Shown: one piece after another, positions 1-8,924 of the stretch
How the letters are laid out: each line of letters begins with the position of its first letter
Position numbering within the stretch: the stretch's first letter is position 1
Assembly: GCA_904382605.1 (NCBI GenBank)
Contig: CAJFJA010000001.1
Span: 192,793-256,792, forward strand
Direction of reading: 5' to 3'
Length of the DNA stretch: 64,000 nucleotides
Source of the DNA: Candidatus Alloclostridium intestinigallinarum
GTDB taxonomy: Bacteria > Bacillota > Clostridia > Christensenellales > UBA3700
Notes under the pieces: generated by a model
Databases searched by the model: none
Seen by the model: only the letters and a program-made list of their open reading frames with translations
Told to the model about the DNA's origin: nothing
Translations under genes and position numbers: made by a program

Positions 1-13
1 GATAAGGAAATAC

Positions 14-1510
14 GTGGCGGAAAGCGAACGAAAGAACGCCGAACAGGACATATTCGCAAGACTGCAGATATACGTTTACGGCAATCCGCAGTATGAGGCG
101 ATATATAACGACCTGCAAAAGCGCGCTTACGGTTGTCTGCGTTACGTCAATAAGTACCAGAGGACGGCTATCGACTTTGTGAAGAAGTATCCTTTCGCCC
201 TGTTTATGGATGAAAAACAGCTGGACTATTCTACATCGCTTGTAAGGGACGGGGTCGAAATAAACGCCCTTATGATAGGATTCGGCAAGGCGAACAGGCA
301 GATATTCCTGACTTCCGTGGCGAATAACCAGTTTATGAAGCAGGGAAAGGACGGCCCGGTGAACAAGCAGGTAAACTATTATATTTACGACAGGGAAAAT
401 GCGGAGAACAATAAAAATCTCAACCATTCATATTACCGGTTCAAAACGGAAACGGCGGGAGAGGATAAAGATAAATATCTTCCGCTTCCTGAAATGCCGG
501 CAAACGAGATTTATTGCAAACTCGATATAAACGACAACACGTTCTATGCGCAGATCAAGAACGTGCTCGATTCCAATAAAAAGGGCGTGAATTTTGCGAT
601 AATAGCCTTCGGCTCCGATCTGGACAATATCGACCTTGCGTATAAGCTGAACGAAAAGCGGCGCGAATGGAATGCGGACAATCTGATATTGTTCGTCAAG
701 GTCAGGCAGGCGCATAATGAAATAGCTTTGTTCAACGAAAGGGACTGCTTTGAAATAGGCAATGAAAAGGACTGCGTCTACGATATAAATTCGCTCACCA
801 ACGGCTGGCTGTATTCAATGGCGCGTTCGCGCGACGAATTGTATGCGCTCGAGTACGACTATACTTCGGGAGATGTGGACAAAGAAACAATAAAAACGCC
901 CGAATACGTCGAACAATGCCGTAAGAAGTGTTATAAAAAGTGGTTTGTCGGGCGCAGCCAGCTCGAACGCGATTCAAATATATACGCCTGCCTGAGTCTG
1001 CGTTCCAAACTGAATCTTATCGGTCTTGACTGCGTTAAGAAAGAGGCGGAAGGGAAGGCGCTTTCCGATAAGGAGTACCTGGACGTTTATTCCAAAGGCT
1101 TTCCTCTTGTACAGCGTAAGGATAAAGCCGAATTACAGGGCAAGCCAATCATAGCGTACGACCTGGAGTTTCCGCCTTCGCTCAGGACGAATCTTGCAAT
1201 AAACGAACACCAGCGTTGGAATGCGTATATGATAAGCAAGGGACTTGTCCCCGCGACGATAGAGCAGATCCTGAACGAAACGGACGACAAAGGCAATTTT
1301 ACCAACGGTAAGAATTACGGGTTGCGCCGTCACGGCAACATTACGACAATGCAGGGACTTATTGACTTCCGTAAGCTCGTTGCGGAAAAACTGGGGAAAA
1401 GCGAAGAGGACTGCGACGTTATCAAGTACGACTACCAGCTTATGGACGACGCATGGTGGTTGCTGGACAAAAACGGATACAAGATTGTAAAAAAGAAGAA
1501 AATTGATTGA
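14..1510 (+). CDS. RyR-domain protein (5' end possibly outside window)
   Basis: The C-terminal ~110 residues match the prokaryotic form of the ryanodine receptor (RyR) repeat: an INEHQRWNAYMISKG core, a RRHGNIT segment, and a closing DDAWWLLDKNGYKIV stretch. Upstream lies a region with alternating hydrophobic strands (ALMIGFGKANRQIFL near residue 86, FAIIAFGSD near 195) that resembles a divergent Rossmann/TrkA-N-like fold; this is inference. The GTG at 14 has AAGGA five bases before it and could be a true start, but the frame stays open to the window edge, so an N-terminal part may be missing. Bacterial RyR domains are thought to act as ligand sensors; the ligand here is unknown. No signal peptide or clear membrane span is visible. 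A weak hairpin follows the stop. Confidence 0.7.
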   Translation: MAESERKNAEQDIFARLQIYVYGNPQYEAIYNDLQKRAYGCLRYVNKYQRTAIDFVKKYPFALFMDEKQLDYSTSLVRDGVEINALMIGFGKANRQIFLTSVANNQFMKQGKDGPVNKQVNYYIYDRENAENNKNLNHSYYRFKTETAGEDKDKYLPLPEMPANEIYCKLDINDNTFYAQIKNVLDSNKKGVNFAIIAFGSDLDNIDLAYKLNEKRREWNADNLILFVKVRQAHNEIALFNERDCFEIGNEKDCVYDINSLTNGWLYSMARSRDELYALEYDYTSGDVDKETIKTPEYVEQCRKKCYKKWFVGRSQLERDSNIYACLSLRSKLNLIGLDCVKKEAEGKALSDKEYLDVYSKGFPLVQRKDKAELQGKPIIAYDLEFPPSLRTNLAINEHQRWNAYMISKGLVPATIEQILNETDDKGNFTNGKNYGLRRHGNITTMQGLIDFRKLVAEKLGKSEEDCDVIKYDYQLMDDAWWLLDKNGYKIVKKKKID

Positions 1511-1519
1511 CTTTATTCG

Positions 1520-1547
1520 CCCTGCCGCTTTAATATTAGTGGCAGGG
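1520..1547 (+). terminator. Hairpin, weak terminator
   Basis: CCCTGCCGCT pairs with AGTGGCAGGG (10 bp with one G-T pair) just after the RyR-domain gene. The tract after it (ATATTCTTTT) is only moderately T-rich and runs straight into the MFS start codon, so it may attenuate rather than end transcription. Confidence 0.5.
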
Positions 1548-1557
1548 ATATTCTTTT

Positions 1558-2826
1558 ATGAGCTTGCTGAAAAATTACAACAATACGATTGTCGCGTGCT
1601 ATATAGGATATATCGTCCAGGCGATAGTCAATAATTTCGTCCCGCTGCTTTTTATTACGTTCCAGAATACTTATAATATATCGCTTGACAGGATAACGCT
1701 GCTCGTAACGGTAAACTTCGGCGTTCAGCTTTTAGTGGATTTGCTCTCATCCAAACTTGTGGATAAAACGGGGTGGAGGACTGCAATGATCGCCGCCCAC
1801 GTCTTTGCGGCGCTGGGGCTTGCGGGGCTGACGCTTTTGCCGGAATTGTTCGGGGACGCATTTTACGGATTACTGTTAGCCGTCATTTTCTACGCCGTAG
1901 GCGGCGGACTTCTGGAAGTGTGCGTAAGTCCCATAGTCGAAGCCTGTCCGACAAAGAGAAAGGCGGCGGCAATGAGTCTGCTCCACTCGTTCTACTGCTG
2001 GGGTTCGGTTGCCGTCATTCTTGCGTCTTCCCTCTATTTCCTTTTCCGCGGTACGGGCGACTGGAAGGTCATGGCGCTTATATGGGCGGCGGTTCCCGCG
2101 CTCAACTGCATATATTTCATGTTGGTTCCAATGCCCGAACAGGAAGCCGAAGCAAAATCGGGCAGCTTCAAGGCGCTTTTCGGCAATAAAATTTTCTGGC
2201 TTATGGCCCTGCTTATGATATGCGCCGGGGCAAGCGAAGTTTGTATTGCCCAGTGGGCTTCGAGTTTTGCCGAAAACGGACTAGGGGTATCAAAAGTGGT
2301 GGGTGATATAGCCGGACCGTGCGCGTTTGCGTTTTTAATGGGCGTTTCGCGGCTGGTTTTTGCAAAGCTGAGTGAAAAGGTGCGCCTGGAACCGATGCTG
2401 CTTGTTTCCGGCGTGCTGTGTGCCGGCGGATATCTGATTATAGCGTTGTCGCCGAATGCGGTGCTGTCGCTCGTCGGGTGCGGAATATGCGGCTTTGCCG
2501 TAGGCGCGATGTGGCCGGGGACGTTCAGTCTTTCCGCAGGAGGAATAAAGGGCGGGGGAACGATGATGTTCGCGTTCCTCGCTTTGGCGGGAGATATCGG
2601 TTGCACCGTCGGCCCTACGCTGGTGGGGTTTGTAACGGACGCGTTAGGGGGCGAGTTGCAGAAAGGACTTTCGTTTGGTATAATATTCCCTGTGATATTG
2701 TGTATCGGACTAGTGGTATTTATGGTTATCAACGCTAAAAATAAGAAAAAAACCATGCTCGAAGCGTCTTTATCAGAATCGCCGGGCGTGAAAGAGGAGA
2801 AGGACAATGATAGTATCCAATCTTGA
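1558..2826 (+). CDS. MFS transporter
   Basis: A 422-residue protein with about 12 hydrophobic spans in two six-helix halves and an MFS-type loop between helices 2 and 3 (LSSKLVDKTGWR). It is a secondary transporter of the inner membrane. The overall look is closest to FucP/NarK-like sugar and anion MFS proteins, but the substrate cannot be read from the sequence. The stop codon lies inside the next gene, a YhcH/YjgK family protein, so the two are translationally coupled. YhcH relatives sit with sialic acid, uronate and galactoside genes, which suggests a sugar or sugar-acid substrate (inference). No strong Shine-Dalgarno is seen; CAGGGA lies about ten bases before the ATG. Confidence 0.85.
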   Translation: MSLLKNYNNTIVACYIGYIVQAIVNNFVPLLFITFQNTYNISLDRITLLVTVNFGVQLLVDLLSSKLVDKTGWRTAMIAAHVFAALGLAGLTLLPELFGDAFYGLLLAVIFYAVGGGLLEVCVSPIVEACPTKRKAAAMSLLHSFYCWGSVAVILASSLYFLFRGTGDWKVMALIWAAVPALNCIYFMLVPMPEQEAEAKSGSFKALFGNKIFWLMALLMICAGASEVCIAQWASSFAENGLGVSKVVGDIAGPCAFAFLMGVSRLVFAKLSEKVRLEPMLLVSGVLCAGGYLIIALSPNAVLSLVGCGICGFAVGAMWPGTFSLSAGGIKGGGTMMFAFLALAGDIGCTVGPTLVGFVTDALGGELQKGLSFGIIFPVILCIGLVVFMVINAKNKKKTMLEASLSESPGVKEEKDNDSIQS

Positions 2827-3247
2827 AAATGCGGCAAAATATAGGAACATAGACGGCAAGATAGCCGCGTGTGTGGAGTATGCGGCGCAATTGAACGCCG
2901 ATACGCCGTGCGGAAGGTACGAGGTGTCGGAAGACGTATACGTTAACGTCATGGAATACACTCCCAAGCCCAGCAGCGAAGCGACAATCGAAACGCACGA
3001 CGTGTATGCCGATTTGCAGCTGGTGCTGTCCGGCGAGGAATTTATGGGATACATTTCCGATAAAGACGTTCTGCCGGCCGTTGCATACGATAAGGAAAAG
3101 GACATAGCGATGTGGAAGGGGAACATTTCGCTCATACCTCTGCGTGCAGGCGATTTTGCGCTCTTTTTCCCGAAAGAACCGCATGCGCCCAGCCTTCATA
3201 AAACTTCCGGAACGGTTAAAAAAGCCGTGTTCAAGATAATGTACTGA
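2807..3247 (+). CDS. YhcH/YjgK/YiaL family protein (EbgC-like)
   Basis: A 146-residue single-domain protein of the YhcH/YjgK/YiaL family, which also contains EbgC, the small subunit of evolved beta-galactosidase. Family hallmarks are present: the metal-site segment ETHDVYADLQ (residues ~62-71), FFPKEPHAPS (~122-131), and a terminal KKAVFKI strand. These proteins are cupin-like, bind a divalent metal and have been linked to sugar or sugar-acid isomerisation or anomer handling. The start is placed at the ATG preceded by AGGAGAAGGA; it overlaps the MFS gene by 20 bases. Pairing with a transporter suggests a role in processing the imported sugar (inference). Confidence 0.9.
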   Translation: MIVSNLENAAKYRNIDGKIAACVEYAAQLNADTPCGRYEVSEDVYVNVMEYTPKPSSEATIETHDVYADLQLVLSGEEFMGYISDKDVLPAVAYDKEKDIAMWKGNISLIPLRAGDFALFFPKEPHAPSLHKTSGTVKKAVFKIMY

Positions 3248-3263
3248 GGAAACGCACATTCGG

Positions 3264-3292
3264 TTGACAGAGAATATTCCGTTTGATAGAAT
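3264..3292 (+). promoter_or_regulatory. SigA promoter for the MATE gene
   Basis: TTGACA and TAGAAT are separated by 17 bases, in the gap after the YhcH-family gene. A small hairpin (TCGGCA/TGCCGA, 3297-3312) follows in the presumed leader. Confidence 0.75.
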
Positions 3293-3337
3293 TTAATCGG
3301 CATATTTGCCGAATTCTGTCAAGGAGAGCCGTGGACA

Positions 3338-4693
3338 ATGTTCAAAGCGTATTCCAAAAGCGTATTTCCCGCCATGCTGGCATTTGCGTTTTCGGGAGTA
3401 TACTCCATAGTCGACGGACTTTTTGTAGGCAACTGCGTAGGCGACGTAGGCGTTTCGGCGATAAACGTTGCATGGCCGCTTGTCGTCCTGGTGCAGGCGC
3501 TGGGCACGGGAATAGGTATGAGCGGCGCTGTCAACCTTTCAATTGCAAAGGCTGCCGGCGATGAGGAAAGCGAACGCAGATATCTGGGAAATACGCTCGT
3601 TATTCTCGTTGTTGTAGCGGCGGTATTCAGCGTCGTACTCAGCTTTACTTATCCTTATCTGGTGCACTTGTTCGGCGGAAGGGACGATATAGAAGTTTAC
3701 GCAAACGACTATATCAAATATCTCATGTGGTTTGCCGCCGTGCAGATGTTTTCAACCTGTCTCGTGCCGATAGTAAGAAATTATGGCGGCGCAATGACTG
3801 CCATGGGCGCGATGATTGCAGGCTTTCTGACCAACGTGCTTCTCGACTGGCTTATGGTGCAGGTTCTCGAATGGAAAATGATGGGGGCGGCTCTTGCAAC
3901 CGTAATAGGACAGTTTGTTACCATTATACCTTGCGTTATATTCCTCTTTTACAAAAAACTGCTTGTCCGCCACGCAATTTACAAACCCCGCGCAAGGGAA
4001 TGTCTTACAATATTGAAAGTGGGTATTTCCCCTTTTGGACTTACGCTTGTACCGACCCTAGTAGTCGTAATTTTCAATATAGCCGCGTTGGAATACGGCG
4101 GTAACGCCGCTATAGCGTGCTATGCGGTGGTCAATTACGTTACCTGCGTTGTCCAATATCTGATGCAGGGCGTAGGCGACGGCTCGCAGCCGCTTATCAG
4201 CACTTATTACGGGGAAGGGGACGCAAAAAAACTCAGAACTTCCGTCATAATGTCTTATTCAACGGCATTCATTACCGCTTTTATCTGTCTGCCGGCTGTT
4301 TATCTGCTGAGGCATGCGATTCCCGAAATGTTCGGCTCTTCCCCTTCCGTTGCGGAAGACGCCGCGCACGTGCTTTCGCTGTTCGTATGGTCGTTTCCGT
4401 GTATTGCAATCATGCGCGTATCGACGGCGTATTTTTACGCTACGAAAAGCAATATATTCGCCTATATTCTCATTTACAGCGAACCGGTTGTCCTTGCGCT
4501 GTTAATTTTATGCGGCGTGCCGAAGGCTTTGGGGCTGGAAGGACTTTGGATGTGTATCCCCATCAGCCAGGGTATTCTGGCATTTTTGGCGATAGTGTTG
4601 ATGATAACGGCGATATTAAGAGGTAAAAAGGGTATCGGTACACCGCAGCCTACATATAACACATCGGAAGAAACCGCTGATAAAAATTTGTAA
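3338..4693 (+). CDS. MATE family efflux transporter
   Basis: A 451-residue protein with about 12 membrane spans and the MATE signature near the N-terminus (FSGVYSIVDGLFVGNCVG, residues ~16-33), repeated in weaker form in the second half. It resembles the MepA/DinF-like cation-coupled multidrug exporters of Bacillota. The first helix begins almost at once, so the protein may be a few residues shorter at the N-terminus than usual family members. The ATG is preceded by AAGGAG at 11-base spacing. It has its own promoter and is monocistronic in this layout. The substrate cannot be predicted. Confidence 0.93.
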   Translation: MFKAYSKSVFPAMLAFAFSGVYSIVDGLFVGNCVGDVGVSAINVAWPLVVLVQALGTGIGMSGAVNLSIAKAAGDEESERRYLGNTLVILVVVAAVFSVVLSFTYPYLVHLFGGRDDIEVYANDYIKYLMWFAAVQMFSTCLVPIVRNYGGAMTAMGAMIAGFLTNVLLDWLMVQVLEWKMMGAALATVIGQFVTIIPCVIFLFYKKLLVRHAIYKPRARECLTILKVGISPFGLTLVPTLVVVIFNIAALEYGGNAAIACYAVVNYVTCVVQYLMQGVGDGSQPLISTYYGEGDAKKLRTSVIMSYSTAFITAFICLPAVYLLRHAIPEMFGSSPSVAEDAAHVLSLFVWSFPCIAIMRVSTAYFYATKSNIFAYILIYSEPVVLALLILCGVPKALGLEGLWMCIPISQGILAFLAIVLMITAILRGKKGIGTPQPTYNTSEETADKNL

Positions 4694-4731
4694 TAATATT
4701 ACAAAATATTTTTTTATAGCAAAATACGCAA

Positions 4732-4760
4732 TTGACATAAGTGTTTACATCAAGTATAAT
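4732..4760 (+). promoter_or_regulatory. Consensus SigA promoter for lipoprotein gene
   Basis: Perfect TTGACA and perfect TATAAT with a 17-base spacer, followed ~25 bases later by a TAAGGAG ribosome site. This predicts strong constitutive transcription. Confidence 0.88.
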
Positions 4761-4801
4761 AAATAAGAAGTGCATATTATGCGGTAAGGAGTCGTTTCGC
4801 C

Positions 4802-5767
4802 ATGAGAAAAAAAGTTTTTTTGGCAGTTATTGCGGTAGCGGTTTTTTCAGGCATTGTTTTTGGCATTATAGGTTGTACTACCGATAAAGGTTCTGCAGAG
4901 GATTCGATCGACAATCCTTTTGCGGAAAATTTCGTGGAAATGGATTATTCCGCAGGTTACACAAAAGTTGATGGCCTGGATGCCATGGAAGTATTGATTT
5001 CCGCTTATAATACCTGGAAGAACAACACTTCATATAAGCGTACCGAAGCATTTGATTTTAATCTTGATGCGTCCGGAATAGAAGCTAAACAGCAGAGTTT
5101 AACAGTATATAAAAGAGACGGAGAGCAGTTTTATAAAGAAAACGTGAAGATTACCTCCGGAGCGCAAACAGACAATATAGGCGAAAGGGTTTATTACGAC
5201 GGCAACAAAGTTTATTCGATCTATTTCAATGATAAAGACCGTGTGCCCGCTGAAACCGACAATATATTTGCCGTGACGGATTGGGGCAGCTATGCCGAAT
5301 GGACTCCCGGTGACAGATACGAAAATTTCGATGCGCTGAAATTTGATTTTGTTGAAGAACTCAATCCGTATGATTGGGATGATAAAGCAAATATGGCGGC
5401 AGACTGTGATTATTCCGTATATGAAAAAGACGGTAAATATTATTTCACGCTCACAATCGACTGCTCAAAAGAAAAAATGGATACTGTGCACACGGCGGCA
5501 CGCGACAGTGTTATTGCCGGAACAGGAGGGATACCCGGGACGCTTGAGATGATGCAGAATACAAAGGTTGACTATATTGTCACACCTATGGCTGACGGTA
5601 CCTACCGGTTTGACGCGTGGCGCAGAACGGAATATTACAAAGGCAAGAAGAAAGCGTTGTTTGAGATAACGATAACGGCAGAATGCAGGCAGTCAACGGT
5701 TACGGTATTCGATTATGAGACAACCGATTATAAAATAACCGCGGAAGACAAGCTGAATTTGGCGTAA
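4802..5767 (+). CDS. Putative secreted lipoprotein, unknown function
   Basis: A 321-residue protein with a lipoprotein signal peptide: MRKK, a hydrophobic core, then the lipobox I-I-G-C with Cys25 as the predicted lipidated residue. The mature part alternates short polar strands rich in Tyr, Asp and Lys, and is most likely beta-rich, similar in style to small cell-surface lipoproteins of Clostridia. No enzyme motif is recognised. It is preceded by a perfect SigA promoter and stands alone as a transcription unit. Base composition is slightly more A+T-rich than its neighbours. Function unknown. Confidence 0.8.
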   Translation: MRKKVFLAVIAVAVFSGIVFGIIGCTTDKGSAEDSIDNPFAENFVEMDYSAGYTKVDGLDAMEVLISAYNTWKNNTSYKRTEAFDFNLDASGIEAKQQSLTVYKRDGEQFYKENVKITSGAQTDNIGERVYYDGNKVYSIYFNDKDRVPAETDNIFAVTDWGSYAEWTPGDRYENFDALKFDFVEELNPYDWDDKANMAADCDYSVYEKDGKYYFTLTIDCSKEKMDTVHTAARDSVIAGTGGIPGTLEMMQNTKVDYIVTPMADGTYRFDAWRRTEYYKGKKKALFEITITAECRQSTVTVFDYETTDYKITAEDKLNLA

Positions 5768-5843
5768 ATAGTTGCATTTGCGACAATAATTTTATAAAAC
5801 ATATAAATATAATTTATATGGTAAAAAATAACAGGAGGCAGTT

Positions 5844-7694
5844 ATGCACTGCGTTAGAAAGATAACGGACGATATAAATCTCGTCGGAGCAAGCGACAGG
5901 CGGTTGGCGCTGTTTGAAAATCTGTATCCCATTCCCGAAGGCGTGGCTTACAACGCTTATATCGTGGAAGACGATAAGACCGTGCTTATAGATACCACCG
6001 ATAAATCGGTTGTGGAGCAATTCAAGGAGAACATCGCTTACGCGCTGAACGGAAGAGGTCTTGATTATATCATTGTAAACCATATGGAGCCCGACCATTC
6101 CGCCACGCTGGAAGAAATTGCGCGTACTTATCCCGAGGCTGTCATTGTATGCAACGCCAAGATAAGCCAGATGATTAAAAATTATTTCGCTCTCGATATG
6201 CAGGGCAGGATAAAGCTGGTGAAAGAAGGCGACGTGCTTGAAACGGGCAGACACAAGTTTACGTTCGTAATGGCGCCCATGGTACATTGGCCCGAGGTTA
6301 TGGTGACGTACGACCTTTACGACAAGACGCTTTATTCCGCGGACGCGTTCGGCTCTTTCGGCGCGATAGGCGCGGCGCTTTTCAACGACCAGGTGGATTT
6401 CGACCGCGACTGCCTTGACGACGCGCGCAGATATTATACCAATATAGTTGGTAAATACGGCACGCAGGTACAGGCAGTTCTGAAAAAGGCGGCAGGTCTT
6501 GAAATAGCCAGGATCTGCTCTCTGCACGGGCTTATCTGGCGCAACCACTTCAACTATATTTTGGACAAGTATAACAAGTGGAGTACCTACACTCCCGAAG
6601 AAAAGGGCGTGCTTATAGCATATGCGTCCGTTTACGGCAATACCGAAAACGCCGTGAACATTCTCGCCGCCCGTCTTGCCGATAAGGGCGTTACGAACGT
6701 GAAGATTTGCGACGTGAGCAAAACGCATCCTTCGTATATACTTTCCGACGCGTTCAAATACAGCAATATCGTGCTCGCTTCCACAACGTACAACGCAGGT
6801 ATCTTTACCAATATGCACGACCTTATAACGGACATTGTGGCGCACGGTTTGAAGAACAGGGCATACTCCATAATAGAAAACGGCAGTTGGGCGCCCGTGT
6901 CGGGCAAGCTCATGCAGGACGAACTTGCAAAGCTGCCGGGCAGCAGATTTGTCGGAGATAAGGTGACGATTACTTCTTCCGTAAAAGAGGAAACGGTTGA
7001 AAAACTTTACGTCCTTGCGGACAGTATCGCCGCGGATATAATCGGCGAAGAAGCCGCAGCGGCGGACGCCGGCGACGTTACCGTGGACAATAAGGCGTTT
7101 TTCAAGATAACCTACGGCCTGTTCGTGCTCACTTCTGGCGATAAGGCGAAGAAGGGCGGCTGTATCGTCAATACGGTCATTCAGGTTACCGATACTCCCA
7201 AGCGCATTTCCGTGGCGGTGAACAAGGCGAACTATACCTGCGAACTTATCAATAAGACGGGCGTATTCAACGCCTGCATGATAGACGAAGACGCTGATTT
7301 CAAGCTGTTCCAGGATTTCGGATTCCGTTCCGGCAGGGACGTCGATAAATTCGCGGGACGCGACGACGTGGCGTATGCCGCAAACGGTTTGCCGTATATC
7401 AACAAGGCGTGCAACGCGTTTATATCCGTGAACGTCACTGAAAGGATAGACGCCGGTACGCATATGGTATTTATCGGCGAAGTTACTGAAGCAAAGGTGC
7501 TTTCCGACGTGAACTCGGCAAGCTATAATTATTATTCGAAGAATATAAAACCCGCTCCGCCGAAGAAAGAAGGCGGCAAAAAAGGTTTCGTCTGCAAAGT
7601 TTGCGGATATGTGTATGAAGGAGATACGCTGCCCGAAGATTTCGTATGTCCGTGGTGCAAGCACGGAGCTTCCGACTTCGAGCCGCTAAAATAA
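5844..7694 (+). CDS. Flavodiiron protein with flavin reductase and rubredoxin domains
   Basis: A 616-residue fusion. Residues 1-245 are the metallo-beta-lactamase-like diiron domain with H80, E82, D84, H85, H148, D167 and H228 as metal ligands. Residues 255-400 are a flavodoxin domain (YASVYGNTENA FMN loop). Residues 420-560 form a flavin-reductase-like domain. The C-terminus is a rubredoxin with C584, C587, C602 and C605. Flavodiiron proteins reduce O2 to water and/or NO to N2O in the cytoplasm of anaerobes. The built-in flavin reductase and rubredoxin suggest an enzyme that carries its own electron relay. AGGAGG sits just upstream of the ATG. A separate rubredoxin gene follows 24 bases later. 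Confidence 0.96.
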   Translation: MHCVRKITDDINLVGASDRRLALFENLYPIPEGVAYNAYIVEDDKTVLIDTTDKSVVEQFKENIAYALNGRGLDYIIVNHMEPDHSATLEEIARTYPEAVIVCNAKISQMIKNYFALDMQGRIKLVKEGDVLETGRHKFTFVMAPMVHWPEVMVTYDLYDKTLYSADAFGSFGAIGAALFNDQVDFDRDCLDDARRYYTNIVGKYGTQVQAVLKKAAGLEIARICSLHGLIWRNHFNYILDKYNKWSTYTPEEKGVLIAYASVYGNTENAVNILAARLADKGVTNVKICDVSKTHPSYILSDAFKYSNIVLASTTYNAGIFTNMHDLITDIVAHGLKNRAYSIIENGSWAPVSGKLMQDELAKLPGSRFVGDKVTITSSVKEETVEKLYVLADSIAADIIGEEAAAADAGDVTVDNKAFFKITYGLFVLTSGDKAKKGGCIVNTVIQVTDTPKRISVAVNKANYTCELINKTGVFNACMIDEDADFKLFQDFGFRSGRDVDKFAGRDDVAYAANGLPYINKACNAFISVNVTERIDAGTHMVFIGEVTEAKVLSDVNSASYNYYSKNIKPAPPKKEGGKKGFVCKVCGYVYEGDTLPEDFVCPWCKHGASDFEPLK

Positions 7695-7718
7695 AATTTT
7701 ACAAGGAGGATAACGACA

Positions 7719-7874
7719 ATGAAGTATGTTTGCACCGTATGCGGTTACGTCTACGACGAAGAGGCGGGTGATCCCGATCGCAACATTCCTGCAGGCACCA
7801 AATGGGAGGATGTTCCCGAAGATTATCTTTGCCCCCTGTGCGGAGTCGGCAAGGATATGTTTGAGGCCGAATAA
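7719..7874 (+). CDS. Rubredoxin
   Basis: A 51-residue protein with two CxxC pairs: CTVC at residues 5-8 and CPLC at 38-41, plus the aromatic core (Y3, Y10, Y12, W29) normal for rubredoxin. It binds one iron and carries single electrons. The start is fixed by AAGGAGG seven bases before the ATG. It lies directly after the flavodiiron gene and before a strong terminator, so the two form a small O2/NO detoxification operon in which free rubredoxin can feed the flavodiiron enzyme or other partners such as rubrerythrin. Confidence 0.97.
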   Translation: MKYVCTVCGYVYDEEAGDPDRNIPAGTKWEDVPEDYLCPLCGVGKDMFEAE

Positions 7875-7883
7875 ATTAAGTAA

Positions 7884-7915
7884 ATATTGCCGTGCGAAGC
7901 GCGGCGATATTTTTT
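7884..7915 (+). terminator. Rho-independent terminator after rubredoxin
   Basis: ATATTGCCGTGC pairs with GCGCGGCGATAT (12 bp with two G-T pairs) around a GAA loop, followed by a run of T. Confidence 0.9.
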
Positions 7916-7955
7916 ACCCGTTATTTTCCCCCGGTAAAATATTGAGGGGGGGATA

Positions 7956-7964
7956 TGGTATACT
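7956..7964 (+). promoter_or_regulatory. Extended -10 promoter for ABC exporter pair
   Basis: TGGTATACT fits an extended -10 element (TGnTATAAT-like). No good -35 box is present at normal spacing. It lies 30 bases before the ABC ATPase start, and a GGGAGGAG ribosome site follows. Confidence 0.5.
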
Positions 7965-7994
7965 GTTTTCAAAGAATAAAAACAGGGAGGAGTT

Positions 7995-8924
7995 ATGGGC
8001 GACAGCATAATCGCTATAGATAATCTCACAAAAAGTTACGGGGAGATAAAGGCGGTTGACGGAATTTCGTTTCGTGTAGAAAAAGGTTCTTTATTCGCTT
8101 TTTTGGGAATTAACGGCGCGGGAAAATCCACAACAATCAACATAATATGTTCTATTACCGATAAAGACGGCGGCAGAGTTGTTGTCGACGGACTTGATTT
8201 GGAAAAACACCGCGAAGAGATAAAAAGGAAAATTGGAATAGTCTTCCAGAAATCCGTCCTTGACGAAAGTCTTACCGTCTATGATAATCTTGTAAGCAGA
8301 GCTTCTCTTTACGGCATATACGGCGATAAATTCAAAGAAAAACTTTCGGAGCTTTCAGGCATGCTGGATTTACAGCCGCTTTTGAAACGTCCGTACGGTA
8401 AGCTGAGCGGCGGACAGAAAAGGCGGGTGGATATAGCGCGCGGGCTGATAAATTCACCCACTATACTTATTCTTGACGAACCGACGACGGGACTCGATCC
8501 GCAGACGAGGCAGGCAGTCTGGAAAGCAATAGGGAATCTGCGTGAAAAGTATAATACGACGGTATTTCTTACCACACATTACATGGAAGAGGCGAACGGC
8601 GCGGATAAAGTGGTCATAATTGATTCCGGCAGGATAGCGGCGCAAGGCACACCCAACGAGCTGAAAAACGAGTATTCCGGCATATATCTGAAAGTATACG
8701 GAATTTCTTCCGAAGATGCGGAAAAGCTGTCGCAAAAATGTCCGGACGGTATGAAATTCGAGCGTAACTGCGCGGTTTTCAGGCTGAAAAGCACGCGTGA
8801 AGCGGCAGGAATATTATCGGAAAACAAGGAACTTATTTCCGATTTCGAAGTGATAAAAGGCGATATGGACGACGTGTTTCTGAACGTTACGGGAAAAGTA
8901 TTGGAGGGGTCGGCAAATGGCTGA
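7995..8924 (+). CDS. ABC-2 type exporter, ATP-binding protein
   Basis: A 309-residue ABC ATPase. Walker A is at residues 38-46 (GINGAGKST), the signature LSGGQ at 137-141 and Walker B ILILDE at 157-162, followed by a DrrA-like C-terminal extension typical of ABC-2 exporters. It would energise export of a drug, lipid or peptide together with the permease encoded directly downstream, whose start overlaps this gene by 8 bases. The TTHYMEEA segment (~193-200) is the usual H-loop of DrrA-type ATPases. Substrate not predictable. Confidence 0.95.
   Translation: MGDSIIAIDNLTKSYGEIKAVDGISFRVEKGSLFAFLGINGAGKSTTINIICSITDKDGGRVVVDGLDLEKHREEIKRKIGIVFQKSVLDESLTVYDNLVSRASLYGIYGDKFKEKLSELSGMLDLQPLLKRPYGKLSGGQKRRVDIARGLINSPTILILDEPTTGLDPQTRQAVWKAIGNLREKYNTTVFLTTHYMEEANGADKVVIIDSGRIAAQGTPNELKNEYSGIYLKVYGISSEDAEKLSQKCPDGMKFERNCAVFRLKSTREAAGILSENKELISDFEVIKGDMDDVFLNVTGKVLEGSANG

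Noticed and set aside
5814..7664. 616-residue minus-strand frame opposite the flavodiiron gene
   Set aside because: Basic, repeat-free shadow frame created by codon bias of the real gene; no family features.
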